From the NCBI RefSeq assembly GCF_020164475.1, contig NZ_JAIQWX010000045.1:1-41173 (forward strand): a stretch of DNA of 41,173 nt, in the 5' to 3' direction. The notes under the pieces are model-generated. The model did not search any database. It saw only the letters and a program-made list of their open reading frames with translations, and was not told where the DNA came from. The translations under genes and the position numbers were made by a program. Of this stretch, positions 23,850-32,600 are shown piece after piece; position 1 is the first letter of the stretch; each line of letters opens with the position of its first letter. The DNA comes from Pseudomonas sp. REP124 (GTDB lineage Bacteria > Pseudomonadota > Gammaproteobacteria > Pseudomonadales > Pseudomonadaceae).

Positions 23850-24086
23850 CTAACGCAGAAAGTCCACTACATCGTCGGAGCCGAACGGCCAGCCCAGCTC
23901 AGCTCCGGTGTCGATTCGTCGCAATACCGGAATCCGCAGGCTGTAGGCCTGGAACCAGGTTTCATCGTCGGCGATGTCCACCAGTTCCACCAGCAGGCCG
24001 CGCTCGACGAACTCCATCAGCAGGGCTTCGGCCACTTCACAGAGGTGGCACCCCAGGGTGCCGAACAGCTGACATTCAGGAGGCAT
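23850..24086 (-). CDS. Glutaredoxin-like protein (DUF836 family)
   Basis: A 78-residue thioredoxin-fold protein with CHLC (Cys13-Cys16) in the sequence FGTLGCHLCEVAEALL, a cis-Pro strand SLRIPVLRRID and the closing WPFGSDDVVDFL. This is the length and shape of the DUF836 glutaredoxin-like group. It probably handles a dithiol/disulfide or metal-binding function; the partner is unknown. It lies 77 bp downstream of amtB on the same strand. Confidence 0.85.
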   Translation of the reverse strand: MPPECQLFGTLGCHLCEVAEALLMEFVERGLLVELVDIADDETWFQAYSLRIPVLRRIDTGAELGWPFGSDDVVDFLR

Positions 24087-24163
24087 GAGCGCTCAACCAC
24101 AAAAATGAAGTGACTATTCTAGGCCCGCCCCGAAAAGTCGTCGAGCGCCCGACCGGCGCAGAA

Positions 24164-25372
24164 TCATTCCTGGTTGACCGCACCGATCTTGTGAATCGAC
24201 AGGTCCGCTCCGTAATACTCTTCTTCCTGGCTCAGGCGCAGGCCGTGGAAGGCCTTGATCGCGCCATACACCGCATAGCCGCCGACGAATGCCACCACCA
24301 CGCCCAACGCCGTGCCAATCAACTGGCTGATCAGGCTGACCCCGCCCAACCCGCCCAGCGCACTCTGACCGAAAATGCCGCAGGCGATGCCGCCCCATAC
24401 ACCGCAAAGGCCATGCAGTGGCCAGACACCCAGCACATCATCGAGGTGCCATTTGCTTTGAGCCGCGGTAAAGCACCAGACGAACAACGCCCCGGCGATC
24501 GCCCCGGTGACCAGCGCGCCCACTGGATGCATCAGGTCGGAGCCGGCACAGATCGCCACCAGCCCGGCCAGCGGACCGTTGTGCAGGAAGCCCGGGTCAT
24601 TGCGCCCGACGATCAACGCCGCCATGGTGCCGCCGACCATCGCCATCAACGAGTTCACCGCCACCAGCCCGCTGACCCCTTGCAGGGTCTGCGCGCTCAT
24701 CACGTTGAAACCGAACCAGCCGACGATCAGGATCCACGAGCCCAGCGCCAGAAACGGAATGCTCGACGGTGCGAACGCCACCAGACGCCCTTCGCGGTAG
24801 CGACCGTTGCGTGGCCCGAGCAGCAACACCGCCGCCAGCGCCAGCCAGCCGCCCATGGCGTGTACCACTACGGAACCGGCGAAGTCATGGAAACTCGCGC
24901 CGAAACGCTCAAGCAACCAGGCTTGCAGGCCAAAGTTGCCGTTCCAGATCATGCCTTCGAAAAAGGGATAGATGAACGCCACGATCAGTGCCGTCGCGCA
25001 CAGCTGCGGAACGAAGCGCGCGCGCTCCGCGATGCCGCCAGAAATGATCGCCGGGATGGCCGCGGCAAAGGTCAGCAGGAAGAAAAACTTCACCAGCCCG
25101 TAACCGTGATCGACGTTGAGCGCCGCCGCCGGTTGCATGAAGGTCACCCCATAGGAAATCCAATAGCCTATAAAGAAATAGGCCAGGGTCGAAACGGCGA
25201 AGTCGCTGAGGATCTTCGACAGCGCGTTGACCTGGTTTTTCTGGCGTACTGTGCCGACCTCCAGGAAGGCAAAACCGGCGTGCATGGCCAGGACCATGAC
25301 CGCACCGATCAAAATGAACAACGTGTTGGAGCTATGGACCAGGCTGTCGACAGCGCTTTGCAGATTTTCCAT
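24164..25372 (-). CDS. amtB: Ammonium transporter AmtB
   Basis: A 402-residue Amt/Rh protein with about 11 membrane helices. The twin pore histidines are His171 (FAGSVVVHAMGG) and His320 (LGVWPLHGLCGVWGG), and Asp163 sits at the conserved external position. The C-terminal tail GLRLSQEEEYYGADLSIHKIG is the gating element seen by GlnK. No glnK gene is adjacent, unlike the usual glnK-amtB operon, so this may be a second Amt. There is no cleavable signal peptide. A candidate sigma-54 promoter at 25423-25437 fits nitrogen (NtrC) control. Confidence 0.92.
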   Translation of the reverse strand: MENLQSAVDSLVHSSNTLFILIGAVMVLAMHAGFAFLEVGTVRQKNQVNALSKILSDFAVSTLAYFFIGYWISYGVTFMQPAAALNVDHGYGLVKFFFLLTFAAAIPAIISGGIAERARFVPQLCATALIVAFIYPFFEGMIWNGNFGLQAWLLERFGASFHDFAGSVVVHAMGGWLALAAVLLLGPRNGRYREGRLVAFAPSSIPFLALGSWILIVGWFGFNVMSAQTLQGVSGLVAVNSLMAMVGGTMAALIVGRNDPGFLHNGPLAGLVAICAGSDLMHPVGALVTGAIAGALFVWCFTAAQSKWHLDDVLGVWPLHGLCGVWGGIACGIFGQSALGGLGGVSLISQLIGTALGVVVAFVGGYAVYGAIKAFHGLRLSQEEEYYGADLSIHKIGAVNQE

Positions 25373-25422
25373 GGATCAGGCAGACCTCAAGGCAGAAAAA
25401 AGCACCAAAGCAGTTCGCGCGG

Positions 25423-25437
25423 GCAATCCATGCACCA
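25423..25437 (-). promoter_or_regulatory. Candidate sigma-54 promoter of amtB
   Basis: On the minus strand: TGGTGCATGGATTGC. The consensus TGGCACG-N4-TTGC is met at the TGG, the C at position 6 and TTGC, with the essential GG and GC at exact -24/-12 spacing. Transcription would start about 40 nt before the amtB ATG. No clear NtrC site was found upstream. Confidence 0.6.
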
Positions 25438-25641
25438 AGTTGTGACGCCCGACATCGAGGGCATCACGCCCGATGAACCGCTTTGGCGCACAAGGGTTCT
25501 TCAGGGCCAACCTCAACCGGCTTTTCTATCCGGTTTGCGGTTGCTGCAATCAGGGTTTTGCGTAAATCATGCCCAGCAACAGCGCAGTGCCGCAGGCTGA
25601 CGCACCACGACACAGCAAGAGTTGTACCAGTCATTTGTACT

Positions 25642-25669
25642 GAACCTTCGCGAAGGGCTCATACTCGAA
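25642..25669 (+). promoter_or_regulatory. Candidate AlgU (sigma-22/RpoE-like) promoter of the DUF883 operon
   Basis: GAACCT, a 17-base spacer, then TCGAA; the AlgU consensus is GAACTT-N16/17-TCTGA. Two mismatches in the -10 and one in the -35 make this tentative. The implied start lies about 25 nt before the ribosome binding site and ATG 25700. Confidence 0.35.
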
Positions 25670-25699
25670 CCTTTCAGACGCCACTTATGGAGATCACCA

Positions 25700-26014
25700 A
25701 TGGCCAGCACCAAGGCAAAGACTGCTCAAGAAATTCTGATGAACGATTTTCAGACACTGGTCAGCGACACCGAGCGGTTGCTTGAACATACGGCGTCTTT
25801 GGCGGGTGACCAGGCCGACGAATTGCGCGGGCAGATCCATGACAGCCTGCTGCGGGCACGGGAAACCCTCAAGCTGACCGAAGATTCGTTGCGCGAACGC
25901 GGCCAGGCCGCCGTCACCGCAACTGAGGACTACGTTCAGGCCAACCCATGGCAATCGGTCGGTATCGCCGCCGGCGTGGGTTTCCTTCTCGGTCTGCTGG
26001 CAACCCGGCGCTGA
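25700..26014 (+). CDS. DUF883 (ElaB/YqjD-type) tail-anchored membrane protein
   Basis: A 104-residue protein: a long amphipathic helix (residues 10-80, rich in Glu/Leu/Arg) followed by the family's closing segment ANPWQSVGIAAGVGFLLGLLATRR in pieces, a single C-terminal membrane anchor. E. coli homologues YqjD/ElaB bind ribosomes at the inner membrane in stationary phase. GGAG at 25689-25692 fixes ATG 25700. It is the first of three tightly packed genes (2-bp gap to the next) matching the yqjD-yqjE-yqjK arrangement. Confidence 0.9.
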   Translation: MASTKAKTAQEILMNDFQTLVSDTERLLEHTASLAGDQADELRGQIHDSLLRARETLKLTEDSLRERGQAAVTATEDYVQANPWQSVGIAAGVGFLLGLLATRR

Positions 26015-26016
26015 TC

Positions 26017-26406
26017 ATGGCGATCGAAGATTTGGGCGCGTCCACAGCGAGCGCCAGTTCCTCATCGCGACGCCTCGGCGCCGCCGTTCTCGGTTTGCTG
26101 CACAGTCATGTCGAATTGTTCGGCATCGAATTGCAGGAGCAGAAAGCCCGCACCGTAAGCCTGCTGCTATTCGCAGGCCTGGCCTTGGTGTTTGCTCTGC
26201 TGTTGCTGGTGGGATTGTCGACCCTGGTGGTGATCCTGTTCTGGGACACCTATCGCATGGAGGCGATCATCGGCCTTTGCGTCTTCTATACCCTGGCGGC
26301 GATTTTCTGCGGGATTCGCCTCAGAGCGGCGATTTTCGATGAATCCTCGCCCTTCCACGGCACCCTGGAAGAATTGTCCAACGACCGGGAGCGCCTGTTG
26401 CCATGA
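26017..26406 (+). CDS. YqjE / phage-holin-III-like membrane protein (DUF1469)
   Basis: A 129-residue protein. The soluble N-terminal helix LLHSHVELFGIELQEQKAR is followed by two strong membrane helices (about 50-75 and 85-105). This is the layout of YqjE. The family is linked with envelope stress and stationary phase; no enzymatic motif is visible. ATG 26017 lies just after the DUF883 stop, and its own stop overlaps the next start (ATGA). Confidence 0.87.
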   Translation: MAIEDLGASTASASSSSRRLGAAVLGLLHSHVELFGIELQEQKARTVSLLLFAGLALVFALLLLVGLSTLVVILFWDTYRMEAIIGLCVFYTLAAIFCGIRLRAAIFDESSPFHGTLEELSNDRERLLP

Positions 26407-26744
26407 ACCTGCCCGAACTGCCTCGCAATGCCTCGCGCACGGAAATGCGCAAGACGCTGATCCGGCTGCGCATGGAAATGCATCGCCAGGAAATCCGCAA
26501 CGAATCCGCGCAACTGCTGCAACCCCTGCACCGTGTGCGAGGGATGACGCAAAACCTGCACGAAGGCCTGGGCATCAAACACGCTCCACTTTGGGGCGTG
26601 GCGGCGGTCACCCTGCTCGGTTTTCTCACCGGCAAGGGTGCCAAAAGCGGCGGCGCCAGCAGCCTGACCCGCCTTGTTCGTCTCGGCACGACCCTTGGCC
26701 CGTTGATCAAACTGGTGATGCAGGGCACCTCGCGCAGGCCCTGA
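26403..26744 (+). CDS. YqjK-position hypothetical membrane-associated protein
   Basis: A 113-residue protein with a basic/acidic helix at 8-45 (RTEMRKTLIRLRMEMHRQEI), then one short hydrophobic segment (LWGVAAVTLLGFLTG, about 64-78) and a second weak one near 95-106. It occupies the position of yqjK in the enterobacterial operon, but sequence similarity is weak, so the name is by context. ATGA overlap with the previous gene indicates coupling. Confidence 0.75.
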   Translation: MNLPELPRNASRTEMRKTLIRLRMEMHRQEIRNESAQLLQPLHRVRGMTQNLHEGLGIKHAPLWGVAAVTLLGFLTGKGAKSGGASSLTRLVRLGTTLGPLIKLVMQGTSRRP

Positions 26745-26779
26745 GCTGTCACTTTCCAGCTGACTCTCAGCCAAACCCC

Positions 26780-26813
26780 CGAGATGCCCCTCTTTATTCA
26801 GAGGGGCATCTCG
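26780..26813. terminator. Hairpin ending the DUF883-YqjE operon
   Basis: Perfect 14-bp stem (26780-26793 with 26800-26813) with a six-base loop ttattc. No T tract follows, so termination is likely but not certain. dgt starts 83 bp later. Confidence 0.7.
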
Positions 26814-26895
26814 TGTGCTGCCTGTGGAAAACCTTGCAGGTCCCGGCGCGAACCGGGAAGCTAGCAACTCAAGCCCCCGACGGAGAGCCCCCGCC

Positions 26896-28224
26896 TTGGA
26901 TTGGCATACCCTGCTTACCCGCGAACGTCTCGGAAAGCCACTGCACAGCTCGCAGGAACTTGGCCGCAGCCCTTTTCACAAAGACCATGACCGCATCATT
27001 TTCTCCGGTGCGTTTCGTCGCCTCGGACGCAAGACCCAGGTGCATCCGGTCTCCAGCAACGACCATATCCACACCCGTCTGACCCACTCGCTGGAAGTCA
27101 GTTGTGTCGGCCGTTCCCTGGGCATGCGCGTCGGCGAAACCATCCGCAGCGCCCTGCCCGAGTGGTGCGATCCCAGCGATCTGGGGATGGTGGTGCAGTC
27201 GGCCTGTCTGGCCCATGACATTGGCAATCCCCCCTTCGGCCACTCCGGCGAAGATGCGATTCGCCACTGGTTCCAGCAAGCCGCCGGACGTGGCTGGCTC
27301 GATGCGATGAGCGAAGCCGAGCGCAATGACTTTCTCAACTTCGAAGGCAACGCCCAGGGCTTTCGGGTACTGACCCAGCTGGAGTACCACCAGTTCGACG
27401 GTGGCACCCGGCTGACCTACGCCACCCTCGGCACCTACCTGAAATACCCTTGGACGGCGCGGCACGCCGACTCGCTGGGCTACAAGAAGCACAAATTCGG
27501 TTGCTATCAGAGCGAATTGCCGTTGCTCGAACAGATCGCCCACAAGCTCGGCCTGCCGCAACTCGAGGATCAGCGCTGGGCGCGCCATCCGCTGGTGTAT
27601 CTGATGGAGGCCGCCGATGACATCTGCTATGCGCTGATCGACCTTGAAGACGGTCTGGAAATGTCGCTGCTCGAATACACCGAAGTGGAATCCCTGCTGC
27701 TGGACCTGGTGGGTGACGATCTGCCGGAAACCTATCGCCAGCTCGGCCCCGGGGATTCTCGCCGACGAAAACTGGCAATCCTGCGCGGCAAAGCCATCGA
27801 ACACCTGACCAATGCCGCGGCCCGTGCCTTCGTCGAGCAGCAGGACGCGTTGCTGGCCGGCACGCTGCCCGGCGATCTGGTGGAACACATGCATGGCCCG
27901 GCCAAACGATGCGTGCTCAATGCAAAGGACATGGCCCGCAAGAAAATCTTTCAGGACAAACGCAAGACCCTGCACGAAATCGGTGCCTACACCACCCTGG
28001 AAATATTGCTCAATGCGTTCTGCGGTGCGGCGGTGGAACAACACAACGGCCGCACGCCGTCCTTCAAGAGCCGACGTATTCTCGATCTGCTGGGCAACAA
28101 TGCGCCGGATCCGCACGGTTCGCTGCACGCCTCGTTCCTGCGCATGATCGACTTCATCGCCGGCATGACGGACAGCTACGCCAGCGACATGGCGCTGGAA
28201 ATGACGGGACGCTCCAACCGTTGA
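26896..28224 (+). CDS. dgt: Deoxyguanosinetriphosphate triphosphohydrolase-like protein
   Basis: A 442-residue HD-superfamily dNTPase. The metal site is marked by [16 protein letters not shown] and [19 protein letters not shown]. Later [16 protein letters not shown] supplies the last aspartate. It hydrolyses dNTPs to nucleoside and triphosphate. Start: TTG 26896 gives the usual N-terminus ([12 protein letters not shown]) and has GGAGAG eight bases upstream; the frame is open back to GTG 26815 inside the preceding hairpin, which is rejected. A 15-bp imperfect hairpin follows at 28235-28271. Confidence 0.9.
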   Translation: MDWHTLLTRERLGKPLHSSQELGRSPFHKDHDRIIFSGAFRRLGRKTQVHPVSSNDHIHTRLTHSLEVSCVGRSLGMRVGETIRSALPEWCDPSDLGMVVQSACLAHDIGNPPFGHSGEDAIRHWFQQAAGRGWLDAMSEAERNDFLNFEGNAQGFRVLTQLEYHQFDGGTRLTYATLGTYLKYPWTARHADSLGYKKHKFGCYQSELPLLEQIAHKLGLPQLEDQRWARHPLVYLMEAADDICYALIDLEDGLEMSLLEYTEVESLLLDLVGDDLPETYRQLGPGDSRRRKLAILRGKAIEHLTNAAARAFVEQQDALLAGTLPGDLVEHMHGPAKRCVLNAKDMARKKIFQDKRKTLHEIGAYTTLEILLNAFCGAAVEQHNGRTPSFKSRRILDLLGNNAPDPHGSLHASFLRMIDFIAGMTDSYASDMALEMTGRSNR

Positions 28225-28234
28225 CGAGCACCTG

Positions 28235-28271
28235 CTGATCGACCATTACCCCCGCCGTAATGGCCGATCAG
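28235..28271. terminator. Hairpin downstream of dgt
   Basis: 15-bp arms (28235-28249 and 28257-28271), 14 positions paired, loop ccccgcc. No T tract. It separates dgt from the Roc-like gene block. Confidence 0.55.
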
Positions 28272-28401
28272 CCACCCGATCGCCAATAACGTTCAATGTT
28301 CGCTGAATCGCCCTACAAGTGATGTCGCAACGACTGATCGATTGGCGGTTTTTGAAGCGAAACAATCGCGCCTCTTTTGCTCAAAAAAGAAGCATAAAAA
28401 A

Positions 28402-28863
28402 ATGAACAAAGACAATCTGCGCATCTTGCTGGTGGAAGACCATCCGTTCCAGCTCAAGGCAACTCAATGCCTGCTCGAAAGTTATGGCTTTAACCAATTG
28501 ATCACCACCGACTGCGCACAAGGTGCTGTGACGCAGATGCTGGGCGCCGAACAACCCTTCGATATTCTTTTATGCGATCAATGTTTGCCTGATATCTCCG
28601 GCATCGAGCTGGTCAAGTTCGCCAGCCAGCGCGGAATGATCAAACACGCCATTCTGCTGAGCAGCCTGACACCGGCCGAACTGGACAGGATTGAAGACAT
28701 GGCAATTGCCCATGGCCTTCCATTGCTGGGTTATTTGTTAAAACCGCTGAAACAGGACGAATTTATACAACTATTGACTTCGACAAACTTAAAAAACAGC
28801 GTTCAAAAAAACAACAAAAGCCTTTTAAGAAAACTTACAAAGACTGCAACTAACTTTATATAA
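28402..28863 (+). CDS. Stand-alone receiver protein, RocR-like without EAL domain
   Basis: A 153-residue single receiver domain: acidic pair Glu12/Asp13 (LLVEDHPFQ), phosphoacceptor Asp59 in LLCDQCLPDISG, Ser87/Ser88 (ILLSS) and Lys114 (YLLKPL). The sequence style (EDHPFQ, CD-Q--P-I-GIEL, AILLSS, LLGYLLKP) is that of the RocR receiver of P. aeruginosa, which is fused to a c-di-GMP-degrading EAL domain. Here the protein ends about 25 residues after the receiver in an AT-rich, Asn/Lys-rich tail. It may sequester phosphate or antagonise the RocA-type regulator. ATG 28402 has only a weak ribosome binding site (GAAG). Confidence 0.82.
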   Translation: MNKDNLRILLVEDHPFQLKATQCLLESYGFNQLITTDCAQGAVTQMLGAEQPFDILLCDQCLPDISGIELVKFASQRGMIKHAILLSSLTPAELDRIEDMAIAHGLPLLGYLLKPLKQDEFIQLLTSTNLKNSVQKNNKSLLRKLTKTATNFI

Positions 28864-28921
28864 ACGCCATTACCCAACGTAAAAAATCTAGTTGACACGT
28901 AGTCCCATTCTCTTTTGCTTG

Positions 28922-28935
28922 TAGGAAGATTCCTA
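28922..28935. promoter_or_regulatory. BvgA-like inverted-heptad site
   Basis: TAGGAAGATTCCTA: two heptads back to back, the right one (ATTCCTA) fitting the Bordetella BvgA heptad consensus (T/A)TTC(C/T)TA fully, and the left one (CTTCCTA on the other strand) with one mismatch. It is 90 bp before the start of the BvgA/RocA homologue. A TTGACA box lies 25 bp to its left but has no good -10 partner. Confidence 0.5.
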
Positions 28936-29025
28936 TTTTGCCCTTGCAACCAAGTCCGTTCATACGTCACACCAACTATCTGAGCTAAGGTGCGCGCTTT
29001 ATTTCAGTTCGCATGGGACTCTTTT

Positions 29026-29652
29026 ATGAACTCCGTTTTTATTGTCGACGATCACCCTGTCATCCGGCTTGCGGTTCGTATGCTGCTTGAGCACGAGGGC
29101 TACAAAGTCATCGGTGAAACCGACAACGGGGTCGATGCCATGCAGATGGTCCGTGAATGCATGCCGGACCTGGTCATTCTCGACATCAGCATTCCCAAGC
29201 TCGATGGCCTGGAAGTGCTGGCCCGCTTCAACGCAATGAGTACGCCGCTCAAGACCCTGGTACTGACAGCACAGTGCCCGACACTTTTCGGGATTCGTTG
29301 CATGCAATCCGGTGCGTCCGGATATGTCTGTAAACAGGAAGATCTGAGCGAACTGGTCAGCGCCATCAAAGCCGTGTTGTCGGGTTACAACTACTTCCCG
29401 AGCGAAGCATTGAATCCGGTTCGTGGCGACGAAGCCCGTTGCGCCGAACTGGAGTTGTTCAAGTCGGTCAACGACCGGGAACTGATGGTGCTGCAACTTT
29501 TCGCACAAGGTCGCACCAACAAGGAAATCGCCAAGGGCATGTTTCTGAGTAACAAGACCGTCAGCACTTACAAGAAACGACTGATGCAGAAACTCAAGGC
29601 CAGGTCGCTGGTTGAACTCATCGAAATGGCCAAACGCAACGCACTCGTGTGA
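29026..29652 (+). CDS. BvgA/RocA-type response regulator
   Basis: A 208-residue NarL-family regulator. The receiver (1-120) has IVDDHP, phosphoacceptor Asp53 in LVILDISIPKLDG and Lys103 in GYVCKQED. The LuxR-type helix-turn-helix (about 140-203) includes VNDRELMVLQLFAQGRTNKEIA and LSNKTVSTYKKRLMQKL. The VSTYKKR recognition helix and the adjacent BvgS-like kinase identify the BvgA/RocA/EvgA group. With dgt next door, the arrangement matches my memory of P. aeruginosa rocA2-rocS2, which is linked to efflux-pump control. ATG 29026 has GGGA eight bases upstream. Its stop overlaps the kinase start (GTGA). Confidence 0.9.
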   Translation: MNSVFIVDDHPVIRLAVRMLLEHEGYKVIGETDNGVDAMQMVRECMPDLVILDISIPKLDGLEVLARFNAMSTPLKTLVLTAQCPTLFGIRCMQSGASGYVCKQEDLSELVSAIKAVLSGYNYFPSEALNPVRGDEARCAELELFKSVNDRELMVLQLFAQGRTNKEIAKGMFLSNKTVSTYKKRLMQKLKARSLVELIEMAKRNALV

Positions 29653-32600
29653 GAAACAGGATGCCCAGTCGCGTAATGGATTATCTGATACTGATTGCCG
29701 TCGGCCTTTGCCTCAACAGTTCATCGTTCGCGGCACAGCACAGTGAAACCTACGACTTGCTGAGTCGCTCCACGGCCGGGCACCTGGACATTCGGCTGGA
29801 CACCGGACAAAAGCGCTGGCTGAAGAACAGGCGGGAACTGGTCCTGGGCACTTCCGCACCGGACTACCCACCCTTTGACCTGACCTCGAGCGGCCGCGAC
29901 TACGAGGGTTTCACCGCCGATTACGCGGGCATCCTCGGCAACGTCACCGATTTGCCCATCAGGGTCCAGCGCTTCCCTTCCCGGGGCGCAGCCATAGAGG
30001 CCCTTGAAAATGGTGAAGTCGACCTGCTGGGTACGGCCAACGGCTTCGAGGCGCGCAACAGCGATATCGTCCTGTCCCAACCCTACGCCGTGGACCAGCC
30101 GGTGCTGGTGACCCGCGAAGGCGAATCGCGCTCCCTCACCGACGGGCTGGCCGACATGCGCCTGAGCATGGTCTATCACTACCTGCCGCTGGACGAGGTC
30201 AAGGCCCTGTATCCGAAGGCGCTCATCACCTCCTACCCGTCCTACCAGAACGCGATCAACGCCGTTGCCTTCGATCAGGCAGACGTGTTTCTCGGCGACA
30301 CCATTTCCACCCACTACATCATCAACAAGGGTTACCTGAACAACATCCGCATGGCCAGTTTCGGCAAACACGAAGCCCATGGCTTCAGTTTCGCGGTGCG
30401 CCAGGACAATCCCGAACTGCTGGGCATCGTCAACGCGATGCTCGAAGCCGTACCCTCCAGCGTTCGCGAGAACATCGCCCGGCGCTGGAGTGCCGGCAGC
30501 GACATTCTGCTCACCGATCACAAACTGGAACTCAGCTACAGCGAGGAACGCTGGCTGGCGCAACATCCGGTGGTGCGCGTGGTGGTCAACGAAGCGTTCG
30601 CGCCGCTGACCTTTTTCGACAGCGAGGGAAACCTGCGTGGTGTCGCGGCGGACTTGCTCGAACTGATCAGGCTGCGCACCGGCTTGCGCTTCGACATCCA
30701 GCGCAGCCGCAGCGACAGCGACATGATCCAGCGAGTCGAGGACAACCAGGCTGACCTGATCGCCGCCCTGCTCCCCAGCGCGCAACGGGAGACCCTGCTG
30801 AATTTCAGCCGCCCCTACCTGCAAAACTCCTACGTCCTGCTGACGCGCAAGGCAGAAGACAGCCCCGCTAACCTGACGCAACTTGAAGGCAGTCGCCTGG
30901 CCATCGCTCAGGGCCATCCGCTGGTGGACTATCTGCGGCGCGAGTTTCCGTTGATCAAGATCATTGAAACCCCGGACACCTTCAGCGCCGTGGAAATGCT
31001 CGCCGAAGGTTTGGCGGAAGGCGCGGTCAATTCGCTGGTGATCGCCAATTACTTCATTTCTTCGCGCCTGTTCGAGCACACCCTGCAGATCAGCACTACC
31101 ATCGGCACCGAACAGGCCGCCTTTTCCCTGGCAACCAAGCACGGGGCCAAGGAGCTGCATGACATCCTCAACAAGGCTCTGCTGAGCATCTCGCCGGAAG
31201 AACTGGGCATCATCAACAGCCGTTGGCGGGGTTATTCGGCGTCTGCGCAAAACACCTGGCGTCACTACCACCGGCTGTTCTACCAAATCGTCATCGGCGC
31301 CGGCGTACTGTTGCTGATCTCCGTGGCCTGGAACGCCTACATGCGGCGTCAGATCAATCAACGCAAAGCCGCCGAACGCGCCTTGAGCGATCAATTCGAG
31401 TTCATGCGTTCGCTGGTCAACGGCACGCCGCATCCGATCTACGTGCGTGATCGCCAGGGCCTGCTGCAAAGCTGCAACGACAGCTATCTGCAAGCCTTCA
31501 ACGCCAGACGCGAGGACGTCATCGGCAAAAGTGTCATCGAAGGCTCCCTGAGTAATGCTTTCGAGGCCCGGGAATATCAGGCCGATTACCAGCGCGTGGT
31601 GGCCGAGGGCACGCCGCTGATTCTCGACCGGCCGATGCACATCGGCGGTCGCCGGCTGACGATCTATCACTGGATCCTGCCGTACCGCGACTCCAGCGGT
31701 GAAGTGCAGGGCATCATCGGTGGCTGGATCGACATCAGCGAACGCCGGCAACTGTTCGATGAACTGCGTTGCGCCAAGGAGCGCGCCGATGAAGCCAACC
31801 GGGCCAAAAGCACCTTTCTGGCAACCATGAGCCACGAGATCCGCACGCCGATGAATGCAATCATCGGCATGCTCGAACTGACCCTCAAGCGCATCGAGCA
31901 CCAACACCCGGATCGTCCCGCCATCGATGTCGCCTACAACTCGGCCAGAGACCTTTTGGAGTTGATCGGCGACATTCTCGACATCGCCCGCATCGAATCC
32001 GGACACCTGAGCCTGAGCCCCGAACGGGTCAATCCACGGGAAGTCGTGGCGTCCGTAGTGCGGATATTCGACGGACTGGCACGGCAGAAAGCCCTGGAAC
32101 TGCAGCTGGATTTCAATCCGGTGGATCCTCCCGTCGACGTCCTGCTCGATCCCTTGCGCTTCAAACAGGTGCTGTCGAATCTGGTCAGCAATGCCATCAA
32201 ATTTACCGAACAGGGGCAGGTCAGGATCAGCGTCGAGTTGCACCCGACCAACGAGCCCGATCAGGTGCAGATGCAGTTGCAGGTCGAGGACAGCGGTATC
32301 GGTATCAGCGCCCAGGATCAGCAACGGCTGTTCCAGCCCTTTGCCCAGGCCGCCAACACCGGGCAGACGGGTGGCACCGGGCTGGGACTGGTGATCAGCC
32401 GCAGCCTTTGCGAAAGGATGGGTGGCAGCCTGCAACTGAGCAGTCAGCCCAGCGTCGGTACGCGGGTGCAAATGTCGCTGCTGTTGCCGGCACTGAAACG
32501 GGAGTTTGAAGTGAGGGAAGATCCACCTGTCTATGCGGTGAGTGCTCCATTGAAGGTGCTGGTGGTCGATGACCACGCCGCCAATCGCCTGTTGATGTGC

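Larger units (their letters stand above)
25373..25699. other. 327-bp divergent control region, amtB / DUF883 operon
   Basis: Non-coding. It holds a candidate sigma-54 promoter for amtB (25423-25437), direct TTGTAC repeats at 25622-25627 and 25635-25640, a 12-bp palindrome CCTTCGCGAAGG (25645-25656) and a candidate extracytoplasmic-type promoter for the rightward operon (25642-25669). Confidence 0.6.

Noticed and set aside
25431..25447. Possible NtrC site TGCACC...GTGACG next to the amtB promoter
   Set aside because: Only one half fits the consensus and it overlaps the -24 element itself, where an activator site would not be expected.
24110..25600. 496-codon plus-strand frame opposite amtB
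   Set aside because: Gln/Arg/His-rich shadow of the membrane protein gene, no ribosome binding site.
28892..28920. TTGACA promoter upstream of the BvgA/RocA-type regulator
   Set aside because: Perfect -35 but no acceptable -10 at 16-18 bp spacing.
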